DNA from: Betaproteobacteria bacterium
GTDB lineage: Bacteria > Pseudomonadota > Gammaproteobacteria > Burkholderiales > Casimicrobiaceae
Direction of reading: 5' to 3'
NCBI GenBank assembly: GCA_029884335.1
Contig: JAOUIA010000041.1
Span: 1-33,927, forward strand
DNA: 33,927 bases
Part shown: piece by piece, positions 24,021 through 33,537 of the stretch
How positions within the stretch are numbered: the stretch's first letter is position 1
How the letters are laid out: each line of letters starts with the position of its first letter
Notes under the pieces: generated by a model
What the model was told of the DNA's origin: nothing
The model's database searches: none
The model's input: only the letters and a program-made list of their open reading frames with translations
Translations under genes and position numbers: made by a program

Positions 24021-24176
24021 CCGCCGCTGTCGTGCGGGCGCAGCAACTCGACGCGATCGTTGACCTCGCTTAACCCGGAGGGGCCGGCAAGCGGCGAGGA
24101 TGTTCGGGTGGCGCCGGTCTCGACGGTGGCGTTGGTGGCGTACGGTCGGCGCCCCGCACCAGCGAGGAGGACCACG

Positions 24177-24488
24177 ATGACCAAGCACCAGGCAGTCCCT
24201 TCCAAGCCCGCGGCGGTCGCACCCAGAGCCGAGCCGCCGCCGCAACACGTGCGCAGGCGCGCGTCGCGGCCGATCGACGAGAGCGTCGAGATCGAGCCGG
24301 TGCCCGAGACGCCTTTCGCGGAAGGCGTGCACAGCGAGATCGATCAGGACCTGCGTCACCGGCTGGTCAGCGAGACGGCCTATCGCCACTACGTCGAGCG
24401 GGGCTACTGCGACGGCGGGGATCTCGACGACTGGCTGCAGGCCGAGGCCGAGGTCGATCACTGCCTGCTCAACCGGCCGCAGCCATAG
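24177..24488 (+). CDS. DUF2934-domain protein
   Basis: The 103-aa protein has a disordered Pro/Ala/Arg-rich N-terminus (~1-45). Its C-terminal DUF2934 motif (LRHRLVSETAYRHYVERGY, then DGGDLDDWLQAEAEV) matches the family pattern I..AY..YE.RG..dGhDldDWL.AE.E. The domain's function is unknown; it is widespread in proteobacteria as small soluble proteins. GCGAGGAGG precedes ATG 24177. It converges with the TRAP operon with only 10 bases between stops. Confidence 0.8.
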   Translation: MTKHQAVPSKPAAVAPRAEPPPQHVRRRASRPIDESVEIEPVPETPFAEGVHSEIDQDLRHRLVSETAYRHYVERGYCDGGDLDDWLQAEAEVDHCLLNRPQP

Positions 24489-24498
24489 CGGGCCGTCG

Positions 24499-26388
24499 TC
24501 AGGGGCCAGGCGCGCGCAGTCCGGCCGCGCCGAGGACGCCGATGCTGATTGCGGGCCAGAAAGTGATCAGCAGCACGACGGCGAGCATGATCGCCACGTA
24601 CGGGAGCACCGCGCGATACACCGCCTGCAGCGTGGCGTCGAAGCGGTAGGCGGCGAGAAACAGGTTCTCGCCCATCGGCGGCATCAGGTAGCCCAGCTGC
24701 ATGTTGGCGAGGAAGACGACGCCCACGTGGACCGGGTCGAGGCCGTAGGCCGCGATGAGCGGCACGAGCAGCGGCACGATGACGATGATCGCCGAGTAGA
24801 TGTCCATCAGGGCGCCGACGGCGATCAGGAACGCGTTGAGGGCGAGCAGCAGCACGAAGCGCGATTCGATGACGGACTGCACCCAGGCGAGCACCCGACT
24901 GGGGACCTGGCCGAGCGTGAGCCAGTTGGTGAGCGCCATGGCGACGCCGAGGATGATCATGAAGCCGCCGACCAGCGTTGCGCTCTGGATCGCGACCCTC
25001 GGCAGGTCGCGGCGGACGTCGAGGTCGCGGAACGCGAAGCACTCCACGGCCAGCGTGTAGACCACCATCAGCGCCGCCGTCTCGACCAGCGTCGCGAAAC
25101 CGGCGAGCATCGCCCCGATCAGCACGACTGGCATCGCCACCTCGAAGCGCGCCTCCCAGAGCGCCGCGCCGACCTCCTGCCACGCGAACGCCGTGCGGCG
25201 GGCGCCGCCGGCGACGCCGCGCATCGCGCCCCACCCGGCGACGGCGGCGACGAGCAGCAGGCCGGGCACTGCGCCAGCGACGAACAGCTGCTCCAGCGGC
25301 ACGTTGGCGTAGAACGCATAGAGGATCACCGGCAGGCTCGGCGGCAGGAAGATGCCGATCGAGCCCGCCACGGTGATGAGCCCCATCGACGTGCGCTCGG
25401 GGTAGCCCGCCCGGATCAGCATCGGCAGCAGCAGGCCGCCCATCGCGACGATCGTCACGCCCGACGCGCCGGTGAGGGGCGTGAAGAACGCGAGCAGGAG
25501 CACGACGACGATCGCAAGGCCGCCAGGCATCCAACCGAAGAGCGCGTTGATCAGGCGCAACAGCCGCCGGCTCGAGCCGCCCGCCGACAGGATGTAGCCG
25601 CCAAGCGTGAAGAGCGGTATCGCCGGCAGCAGCGGCGAGGTGCTGAGGCGGAACGCCTCGCCCGGCACCGAGGAGAGCGGCGTGCCGTCGGCCCAGCCGA
25701 GGATCAGCGCGGCCCCGGCCAGCGCCGCAAAGATCGGCAGGCCGAGCGCGGTCGCGGCGAGAATCACGATGCCGACCGGCCAGACGAACTGCGGACGGGA
25801 AGCCTCGGGAACGAGAACTGCCAAGGCGACGATCGCGAGCGCGAACGCGACCGGCACGCGCGGCCACGTTCGCGGGGAGGCCTGGGCGATCGTGCGCGCC
25901 GCGATCGCCGCGAGCGCGACAGGCATCGCCAGCGACACGCACCACACCGGAATGCCCCAGACCGCGGTCGCGCCGTACTTGTAGTCGACGCCGATCAGCT
26001 CGACGCTCGCCAGCGCGAACGCCCCGACGATCGCGACGGCGACGAACGCGACGACGACCTTGGCGAGGGCCTGCGCGGACGGCGGCAGGAGCGACACCGT
26101 CGCCAGCGCGAGCAGCCGTTCGCTGCGCGCGGCCAGCGCCGCGCCGAGGAACGTGATCCACAGCGTCAGGTACTGCACGGCCGTGGTGCCGCCGGAAAGG
26201 CTGCGGCCGAACGCCTCGCGTCCGACCAGGTCGACGAGCGGGACGGCAGTGAGCACCGCCAGCACGGCGATCGAGAACGCGCTCTCGCACCTCGCGAACC
26301 ACGACGGCGGGCCGGCCTCCTCCGCGCGCGCCTCCGCTGCCACGGCCACCCGCGCTCGTGGCGCCTCGACCGGGCCGTTGGGTCCCAT
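24499..26388 (-). CDS. TRAP transporter fused permease (DctQ-DctM)
   Basis: The 629-aa membrane protein fuses both TRAP permease parts. Residues ~30-190 form the four-helix DctQ-like small subunit (SAFSIAVLAVLTAVPLVDLV, LWITFLGAALAARSERLLAL). The remainder is DctM-like (AGAALILGWADG, SPLLPAIPLFTLGGYIL, PLTGASGVTIVAMGGLLLP, a late ANMQLGYLMPPMGENLF). TRAP systems use ion gradients to import carboxylates and related acids captured by a periplasmic binding protein. It lies 15 bases after its binding-protein gene. Confidence 0.93.
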   Translation of the reverse strand: MGPNGPVEAPRARVAVAAEARAEEAGPPSWFARCESAFSIAVLAVLTAVPLVDLVGREAFGRSLSGGTTAVQYLTLWITFLGAALAARSERLLALATVSLLPPSAQALAKVVVAFVAVAIVGAFALASVELIGVDYKYGATAVWGIPVWCVSLAMPVALAAIAARTIAQASPRTWPRVPVAFALAIVALAVLVPEASRPQFVWPVGIVILAATALGLPIFAALAGAALILGWADGTPLSSVPGEAFRLSTSPLLPAIPLFTLGGYILSAGGSSRRLLRLINALFGWMPGGLAIVVVLLLAFFTPLTGASGVTIVAMGGLLLPMLIRAGYPERTSMGLITVAGSIGIFLPPSLPVILYAFYANVPLEQLFVAGAVPGLLLVAAVAGWGAMRGVAGGARRTAFAWQEVGAALWEARFEVAMPVVLIGAMLAGFATLVETAALMVVYTLAVECFAFRDLDVRRDLPRVAIQSATLVGGFMIILGVAMALTNWLTLGQVPSRVLAWVQSVIESRFVLLLALNAFLIAVGALMDIYSAIIVIVPLLVPLIAAYGLDPVHVGVVFLANMQLGYLMPPMGENLFLAAYRFDATLQAVYRAVLPYVAIMLAVVLLITFWPAISIGVLGAAGLRAPGP

Positions 26389-26403
26389 CGCCGAGGTCGG
26401 CCG

Positions 26404-27444
26404 TCAACGCGGCCGGCGCGACTCCGCGTGGAAGCGCATCACGTCGTCGTAGAGCTCGGCCGGGCAGTAGGCGCCCCGAAGCCCCGGATAGGTGCTGGCG
26501 GCCTCCTCCCGCCACTTCGCGCGCTCGGCGGCGGTGGGCACCGTCACCACGAGTCCGCGCTTCTGCATCTCGCGGACCGCGTCGTCGCCCGACTTGCGTC
26601 CGACGTCGCGCATCGCCACGCCCTCGCGACGGGCCGCCTCGGCGAGCCGCGGCCGCAGCTCCTCCGGCACGCGCGCCCACGCGTCCGCGCGGACGATCGT
26701 GGCGGCGTTCAGCGCGCCCCAGTGGATGTCGAGCATGTGTCCCGCCACCTGGAACGTTCGGTCGAGGAGCGCGTAGAGCGGGGGCGCCGCCGTGGCGTCG
26801 ATCAGGCCGGTCTGCAGGCCCGTCATCATTTCGGTGACGGGCAGCGGGACCACGTGAACGCCGAACGCCTTGTAGATCTTCTCGGTCTCGGGGTCGCCCG
26901 AGCTCATCCAGAAGCGGGTGCGGCGCAGGTCGGCGGGCAGCCGGATCGGCTCCTTCGAGAAGATGTTCACCCAGCCGGCGATCGCCCAGTTGAGCACGGC
27001 GAAGCCCTTCGCATCCAGTCGCTTCTCGATCGCCGGGGCAACTCGCTCGCGCACGTAGTCGAGCTCGTCGCTCGACTCGAACAGCAACGGCATGTTGAGG
27101 CAGTTGAAGCTGCGCTCGAGCGTCGGCAGGCCCGACCCCGACAGCGTCACCGCGTCGATCACGCGCCGTTGCAGCTTGCGGACGAGCTCGTCCTCGCCGC
27201 CCAATACGCCGCCGGCGAAGATGCGCAGCTCCACCTTCCCGCCCGAGGCTTCCTTCCACGACCGGGCGACGCGCTGGAGCGCGTCGCCCCACACCGAGCC
27301 CTCCGGCGCGATCGTGCCGAGCTTGACCACCACCTGCGCCTCGGCGGCCGTCGCGATCACGAGGCCGGCGACGAGCGCGACGAAGCGGGACGCGAGCAGC
27401 GTCCGCGACACGAGCCCCGAATGCGGTCTGCTGCACGAGGTCAT
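26404..27444 (-). CDS. TRAP transporter substrate-binding protein (DctP family)
   Basis: The 346-aa periplasmic protein has a signal peptide ending ATAAEA|QVVVKL near residue 36. DctP signatures follow: KLGTIAPEGSVWGDALQR, LRIFAGGVLGGEDELVRKLQ, LPLLFES-like NMPLLFESSDELD, TRFWMSSGDPETEKIYKAFG, and TEMMTGLQTGLIDATAAPP. The ATG at 27444 is chosen for its GGAG eight bases upstream; ATG 27450, which overlaps the preceding stop as TGATG, is a less well-spaced option. The ligand is not deducible. Confidence 0.92.
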   Translation of the reverse strand: MTSCSRPHSGLVSRTLLASRFVALVAGLVIATAAEAQVVVKLGTIAPEGSVWGDALQRVARSWKEASGGKVELRIFAGGVLGGEDELVRKLQRRVIDAVTLSGSGLPTLERSFNCLNMPLLFESSDELDYVRERVAPAIEKRLDAKGFAVLNWAIAGWVNIFSKEPIRLPADLRRTRFWMSSGDPETEKIYKAFGVHVVPLPVTEMMTGLQTGLIDATAAPPLYALLDRTFQVAGHMLDIHWGALNAATIVRADAWARVPEELRPRLAEAARREGVAMRDVGRKSGDDAVREMQKRGLVVTVPTAAERAKWREEAASTYPGLRGAYCPAELYDDVMRFHAESRRPR

Positions 27445-27449
27445 CGGCA

Positions 27450-28406
27450 TCACTCCAGGAACAGCTGGTCCGCGAGCCCGGCGAGCCACCGCGCGCGCTG
27501 CTTCGCGAGCGCGTCCTGCAGGCGCTCGTCCGGCCGCGCCTCGGGGTCGACGGCGAGCGCGCGCGCGACGAGGCCGTCGAACAGCTTCCGGTCCTGCGCG
27601 CGCACGGCCACCGCCTCGGCATAGGCGACGAACAGCGTCGCACGCGTGCCACGCGACAGCGCGAGCGCCCGCTCGTAGTGCGCGTCGATCGCGCGCCGGT
27701 CGCCGACACCGGGCCGCGCCGCCTGCCAGCTCACCGCGAGCTCGTGCAGCGCGCCGTCGTTCCAGGCTTCGTCGAGCGCCAGCGCGCGCGCGAGCAGCGC
27801 GTCGACCTCGGGCAGGCGGACGAGCATCGAGGCGTCGTCCTTGCCGCTGCCGATCGCGACGGCGAGCGACGCCGCGGCGAGGTAGAGCAGGTCGACGTCG
27901 CGAGCATCGGTCACGGCCCGCGCCGCCGTGACCGGATCGGCGGCGACGGCCGCCGCGATGCCCGCGTGGCGGAGCTCGAGGCCGCGCATCGCATAGCGGT
28001 GCGAGCGCAACGCGAGGTTGCGCGTGCGGGCGCGCACCGCGCCTGCCCGGTCGACGTCGTCGCGCGCGATGCGGTCGGCCTCGGAACCGACATAGCCGTA
28101 CGCGTACAGCAGGTAGGCACGGCTTCCGGCGACGAGCAGTCCGCGGTGGCGGGGCGACTCCGCGACCAGGCTGTCGAGCAGCTTCAGGCTGAACGGGAGC
28201 GCCTCCCCGACCAGCACCGCGTCGGGATCCGCCTCGTACACCGACCCTCCGCTCGCAAGCGCGTCCCCGATGGTGTCGATCGCCATCTGCCGGACCGAGC
28301 AGCTCCCGAGCGCGAGCAACCCCGCTGCCGCCGCGAGCGCGGCTCCACATCGACGGGCACGGGCCGCACAGCGGCCGCCGCCCGGAGGGGTCCAGAGCCG
28401 TGACAC
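27450..28406 (-). CDS. TRAP-associated TatT-like lipoprotein
   Basis: The 318-aa protein starts at GTG 28406 (AGAGG six bases upstream). It has a lipoprotein signal with lipobox ALGSC (Cys36), then a helical repeat body: YEADPDAVLVGEALPFSLK, LLDSLVAESPRHRGLLVAGS, RALALDEAWNDGALHELAVS. These are TPR-like helices of the TatT family, which forms trimers with P-type TRAP binding proteins in the periplasm. Co-location with DctP (overlapping stop and start) and fused DctQM is the usual arrangement. A TatT-DctP pair suggests hydrophobic or bulky ligands, which is inference. Confidence 0.83.
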   Translation of the reverse strand: MSRLWTPPGGGRCAARARRCGAALAAAAGLLALGSCSVRQMAIDTIGDALASGGSVYEADPDAVLVGEALPFSLKLLDSLVAESPRHRGLLVAGSRAYLLYAYGYVGSEADRIARDDVDRAGAVRARTRNLALRSHRYAMRGLELRHAGIAAAVAADPVTAARAVTDARDVDLLYLAAASLAVAIGSGKDDASMLVRLPEVDALLARALALDEAWNDGALHELAVSWQAARPGVGDRRAIDAHYERALALSRGTRATLFVAYAEAVAVRAQDRKLFDGLVARALAVDPEARPDERLQDALAKQRARWLAGLADQLFLE

Positions 28407-29257
28407 GAATAACCTCTTCCCGCCTCCCCCGCGCTTCCACTCTAAGGTCGGTCGTGCGCAACCCCTTGATCCAGCGCAATCCAGCGGCTGCTTCCGGTGT
28501 CTTGGCGGGTGTGCCGCTTCGCGCGCACGGCGTCGCTTTGCAGGGTGGCGCCGCACCCGTCCGTCGCTGCGGTCGAGCAGCGCCTGGGAGCGCACCGCCC
28601 AAGCTCGGACCGCGCGGCGCGTCCGGGCTCGGTGCCTTCTGTCCGCGGCTTCGCCCCGGCCCTCGATCCATACGTGCGCTTGCGCCGCGTGGTCGTCGGC
28701 ACGGTGTCCCACGGCAGCGCCAACGGCGCCGTCTTCGATGCCGGCACAGACCCCGAAGCGACTGCGGTCCCCCGGGCGCGGTCGAGGGTGCGCGAGAGCC
28801 TCCGCGCGGCCCGCTTCGGTCGCACCCGCACGCACACCGGGCGAGGCTGCTGCTACACGGCTCACGCCGTCGCACGTTGGCGCTGCCGCCCGTCCGCTCC
28901 CGCGAAGCTGCCCCGCTCGTGCGCCCCCGCGTATCGCGAAGATGCGGGTCGCTGCCTTCATGACCGACCGCCCCGCCCTGCGTGACGAACTGCACGCTGC
29001 GGCGACCCCGCCGCGCCGTCGCGGATCGCACAGGGCCGCGAGAGCCTACCGCTGATCGCCCGGTCGCCGTCGCAGGACCGATCCTCGAATTGCCCGGGGA
29101 ATCGGGTGACGGGCAGGCTCGCCGGCGCCCGCCGCGATCGAGGCGAGCTGCTGCCGCGGCAGTGCTTGCGTCAGGTCAATGCACGACGGGTGCGATCGGC
29201 GCAGCGTTTCCGGCACTCCACTCGGTCATTCCTTGCCGGCGTATCGGAGTCCGTGCT
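28407..29257. other. 851-bp region without a supported gene
   Basis: All six frames give only Arg/Pro/Ala-rich translations without recognisable motifs, and codon-position GC bias is weaker than in neighbours. It contains the divergent control regions of the TRAP operon and the ABC binding-protein gene. TTGCGTCAGGTCAA (29166-29179) resembles an FNR-family site (TTG and GTCAA), 79 bases upstream of the ABC gene. A decayed gene cannot be excluded. Confidence 0.5.
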
Positions 29258-30265
29258 GTGATCGATCGACGCGCATTCGTCGGTGTGGCAGTCGTTGCCC
29301 TCGCGACGCTCGGCAGGGCCAGCGCGCAAGCGCCCGGGAAGGTCCACCGGGTCGGCTGGATCGCCACGCGATCGCCGTCGTCGGATCCGGCCGTGGCGCG
29401 CATCTGGAACAGCATCCTCGGCGAGTTCGGCAGGCTCGGCTACGTCGAGGGGAAGAACCTCGCCTTCGAGATGCGCGCCGCGGACGGCGAGGCCGAGCGG
29501 TATCCGGAGCTGGCGGCCGATCTGGCTCGCCTCAAGGTCGACGTGATCGTCGTGGGGACGGATGCGGGAGTGCGCGCGGCGAAGGCTGCGACCGCGCAGA
29601 TCCCGATCGTCATGTATGGCGTCACCGACCCGGTCGGCTTCGGCGTGATCGCGAGCTACGCGCGCCCGGGCGGCAACGTCACGGGGCTCGCCGAAGGCTC
29701 TTTCAGCGCCATCCACTTGAAGCGACTCGAGTTGCTCAAGGCCATCGCCCCCAAGGTCAAGCGCGTGGTCTGGCTGCAGGGCAACTTCCACGGTCTCGAC
29801 GCCGCGCAGAGGGAAGTCCGGCGCAAGGAGATCGAGGCGGGCAACCAGGCCCTCGGCGCGAGCGTGCCGAGCGTCTACCTGAACGTCCGCGAGGACTTCG
29901 AGCGCGCCAGGGCCGAGGTCCTCCGCGAGCGCCCCGACGCACTGATCCTGAGTCCCAATCCGATCAACCGCATCCTGCGCAACGAGATCGCTGCCTTCGC
30001 GCTCGAGCATCGTCTGCCCGCCGTCGGGGGCGGCCGTGCGCACGTCGAGGCGGGACTGCTCGCCGGCTTCGGCCCCGGTACGCCGATCAGGGACCTGGTC
30101 GGGTACGTCGACAAGATCCTGCGCGGCGCGAAACCCGGCGATCTCGCCGTCGTGGAATCGTCGACGTTCGACCTCTCCGTCAACCTCAGGACGGCGGCAG
30201 CGCTCGGCCTCACGGTTCCGGAGTCGGTGCTCGTGCGCGCTGCCCCCGACGCGATCGTGCGGTAG
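29258..30265 (+). CDS. Orphan ABC-type substrate-binding protein (COG2984/TrpX-like)
   Basis: The 335-aa protein starts at GTG 29258 (GGAG eight bases upstream) with signal sequence VIDRRAFVGVAVVALATLG, cleaved near ASAQA. The twin Arg followed by Phe (RRAF) could be read by Tat. The body has the periplasmic-binding-protein fold of the COG2984 family: HRVGWIATRSPSSDP, FGRLGYVEGKNLAFEMRAAD, VGTDAGVRAAKAAT, PIVMYGVTDPVGFGVIASYA, RPGGNVTG. No ABC permease or ATPase gene lies beside it, which is common for this expanded family in betaproteobacteria. Ligand unknown. Confidence 0.9.
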   Translation: MIDRRAFVGVAVVALATLGRASAQAPGKVHRVGWIATRSPSSDPAVARIWNSILGEFGRLGYVEGKNLAFEMRAADGEAERYPELAADLARLKVDVIVVGTDAGVRAAKAATAQIPIVMYGVTDPVGFGVIASYARPGGNVTGLAEGSFSAIHLKRLELLKAIAPKVKRVVWLQGNFHGLDAAQREVRRKEIEAGNQALGASVPSVYLNVREDFERARAEVLRERPDALILSPNPINRILRNEIAAFALEHRLPAVGGGRAHVEAGLLAGFGPGTPIRDLVGYVDKILRGAKPGDLAVVESSTFDLSVNLRTAAALGLTVPESVLVRAAPDAIVR

Positions 30266-30301
30266 GCGGAGTCGCCGGCTGCGCTGCCGCCGCGCAGGCG
30301 A

Positions 30302-30325
30302 AGAAGGCGCCCGCGGGCGCCTTCT
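30302..30325. terminator. Bidirectional hairpin between the ABC binding-protein gene and aceB
   Basis: AGAAGGCGCC-CGCG-GGCGCCTTCT is a perfect 24-nt palindrome (10-bp stem, CGCG loop). It lies 36 bases after the plus-strand stop and 27 bases after the end of the convergent aceB. No long T-run follows, although TTCT occurs at the end of both strands' stems. A shared terminator is the natural reading. Confidence 0.7.
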
Positions 30326-30352
30326 CCATGCAACGGCGGACGACGACGCCCG

Positions 30353-31954
<1,602 letters not shown>

Positions 31955-32008
31955 GGGGGGCTCCTTCAGGGCTCGCCGCAATATGTGAAAACGGCTTTCA
32001 GAAACGTC

Positions 32009-32014
32009 ATTCTA
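32009..32014 (-). promoter_or_regulatory. Candidate -10 box for aceB
   Basis: TAGAAT on the minus strand (plus-strand ATTCTA) is a five-of-six match to the -10 consensus, 55 bases upstream of ATG 31954, in a locally AT-rich patch. No -35 match lies at standard spacing. Confidence 0.3.
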
Positions 32015-32057
32015 GCACGCGCGGACGCCATCCCCGCGGCCGCGTCCGGCCACGCGA

Positions 32058-32063
32058 TATAGT
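32058..32063 (+). promoter_or_regulatory. Candidate -10 box for modA
   Basis: TATAGT is a good -10 match 20 bases before ATG 32084, which would leave a very short leader. The flanking CGATATAG recalls one half of a ModE site, but the second half is absent. No -35 match is seen at standard spacing. Confidence 0.25.
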
Positions 32064-32083
32064 GCACCGCGCGAGCCCGTCCG

Positions 32084-32863
32084 ATGCCCTTTCCCCGCCT
32101 CTTCGCTCTCGCCCTGGCCTTCGCGGCAGCTGCCGTCCCCGTGCCGGCACTCGCCACCCCCCCGGCAATCGCCGCGGCCGCCGACCTCCAGTTCGCGCTC
32201 GCCGAGCTCGCCGATCGCTACCGCTCGGCCACGGGGCGCGAGGTGCGGCTCGCGTACGGCTCGTCGGGCAACTTCGCGCAGCAGATCGCCAACGGCGCTC
32301 CGTTCGAGCTGTTCCTCTCGGCCGACGAGTTCTACGTCGAGCACCTCGCGGCGCGAGGGCTTGCCCGCGACGCCGGGACGCTCTACGGGATCGGCCGTGT
32401 GGTGCTGTTCGTGCCCGCGCGCTCGCCGCTTAAGGCCGACGCCACGCTCGCGGACCTGCGCGCCGCGGTCGCCGACGGCCGCGTGCGGCGCTTCGCCATC
32501 GCCAATCCCGAGCACGCGCCGTACGGCCGCGCGGCACGCGACGTCCTGCAGTCGGCGGGGCTGTGGGAGCCGCTGCGCGGCGCGCTCGTGCTCGGCGAGA
32601 ACGCCTCGCAGGCGATGCAGTTCGCCGCCGGCGGCAACGCGCAGGGCGGCATCGTCCCGCTCTCGCTCGCGAGGGCGCCCGAGATCGCGAAGCTCGGCAG
32701 CGCGGCCTTGCTGCCGGAGTCGCTGCACAAGCCGCTGCGCCAGCGCATGGTGCTGCTGAAGCGCGCGGGTCCGCAGGCGGCCGACTTCTACCGCTGGCTG
32801 CAGACGCCGCCCGCGCGCGAAGTGTTCGCGCGCCACGGCTTCGCGCTGCCCGGGGAGAACTGA
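32084..32863 (+). CDS. modA: Molybdate ABC transporter substrate-binding protein
   Basis: The 259-aa periplasmic protein has a signal peptide (MPFPRLFALALAFAAAAVPV, cleavage near ALA) and ModA motifs: AIAAAADLQFALAELADRY, LAYGSSGNFAQQIANGAPFE, LFLSADEFYVEHL, IANPEHAPYGRAARD. It binds molybdate or tungstate for ModB. Two bases separate it from modB. SoeA in this window is a molybdoenzyme, so the link is functional as well as positional, though 25 kb apart. Confidence 0.93.
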   Translation: MPFPRLFALALAFAAAAVPVPALATPPAIAAAADLQFALAELADRYRSATGREVRLAYGSSGNFAQQIANGAPFELFLSADEFYVEHLAARGLARDAGTLYGIGRVVLFVPARSPLKADATLADLRAAVADGRVRRFAIANPEHAPYGRAARDVLQSAGLWEPLRGALVLGENASQAMQFAAGGNAQGGIVPLSLARAPEIAKLGSAALLPESLHKPLRQRMVLLKRAGPQAADFYRWLQTPPAREVFARHGFALPGEN

Positions 32864-32865
32864 GC

Positions 32866-33537
32866 GTGGACTGGACCGCGCTGCGCCTCTCCCTCGCGCT
32901 CGCGGCGGTGACGCTGCTGGTGCTGATGCCGTTCGGCGTCGTCGCCGGCCGCTGGCTCGCGACCACGCGTTCGCGCGCGCGGCCGTGGCTCGAGGCGCTC
33001 ACCGCGCTGCCGCTGGTGCTGCCGCCCACCGTGCTCGGCTACTACCTGCTCGTCGCGCTCGGCGCGCAGAGCCCGCTCGGCGCGGCGTTCGAGCGCGCGT
33101 TCGGCGCGCCGCTCGCGTTCACGTTCACCGGGCTCGTCGTCGCCTCGGTGATCGTCAACGTCCCGTTCGCCGTGCAGCCGCTGCAGCGCGCGTTCGCCGC
33201 GATTCCGCTCGACGTGCGCGAGGCCGCGCAGTGCTGCGGATTGTCGCGCTGGCAGTCGTTCGCGCGGATCGAGTTGCCGCTGGCCTGGCCCGGCGTGCTG
33301 TCGGCCGCCGTGCTGACGTTCGCGCACACGCTCGGCGAGTTCGGCGTCGTGCTGATGGTGGGCGGCTCGATCCCCGGCGAGACGAAGACGGCCGCCATCG
33401 CGATCTACGACCGCGTGCAGGCGCTCGACACGACCGGCGCGGGAGCGATGGCGCTGCTGCTGCTCACCGTGTCGTTCGTCACCGTGGCGCTCTCCTACGT
33501 GCTGTCGGAGCGCTGGCTGCGGCCCGCGCGCAGATGA
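32866..33537 (+). CDS. modB: Molybdate ABC transporter permease
   Basis: The 223-aa membrane protein begins at GTG 32866 (GGGGAGAAC upstream). It has about five to six helices. The ABC-permease cytoplasmic loop (EAA motif) is clear in EAAQCCGLSRWQSFARIELP. ModB signatures include PLVLPPTVLGYYLL and LGEFGVVLMVGGSIPGETKT. The gene ends CGC AGA TGA, giving an ATGA overlap as if modC should start at 33534. The frame there is open to the window end but shows no Walker motif or other ATPase feature. Confidence 0.93.
   Translation: MDWTALRLSLALAAVTLLVLMPFGVVAGRWLATTRSRARPWLEALTALPLVLPPTVLGYYLLVALGAQSPLGAAFERAFGAPLAFTFTGLVVASVIVNVPFAVQPLQRAFAAIPLDVREAAQCCGLSRWQSFARIELPLAWPGVLSAAVLTFAHTLGEFGVVLMVGGSIPGETKTAAIAIYDRVQALDTTGAGAMALLLLTVSFVTVALSYVLSERWLRPARR

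Noticed and set aside
24727-27624. 965-aa plus-strand open frame
   Set aside because: It is the antisense shadow of the TRAP permease and binding-protein genes. The translation is low-complexity Arg/Asp/His-rich without motifs.
28442-28837. 131-aa minus-strand hypothetical protein
   Set aside because: Arg-rich translation, no motif, no ribosome-binding site of note, and weak codon-position bias; it probably reflects GC-rich non-coding DNA.
29166-29179. TTGCGTCAGGTCAA as a firm FNR-family site
   Set aside because: The first half-site has lost the A of TTGA; seven matching bases are not enough in isolation, so it is mentioned only within the intergenic entry.
32051-32070. ModE operator upstream of modA
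   Set aside because: Only one partial half-site (CGATATAG) is present; the mirrored half is missing.
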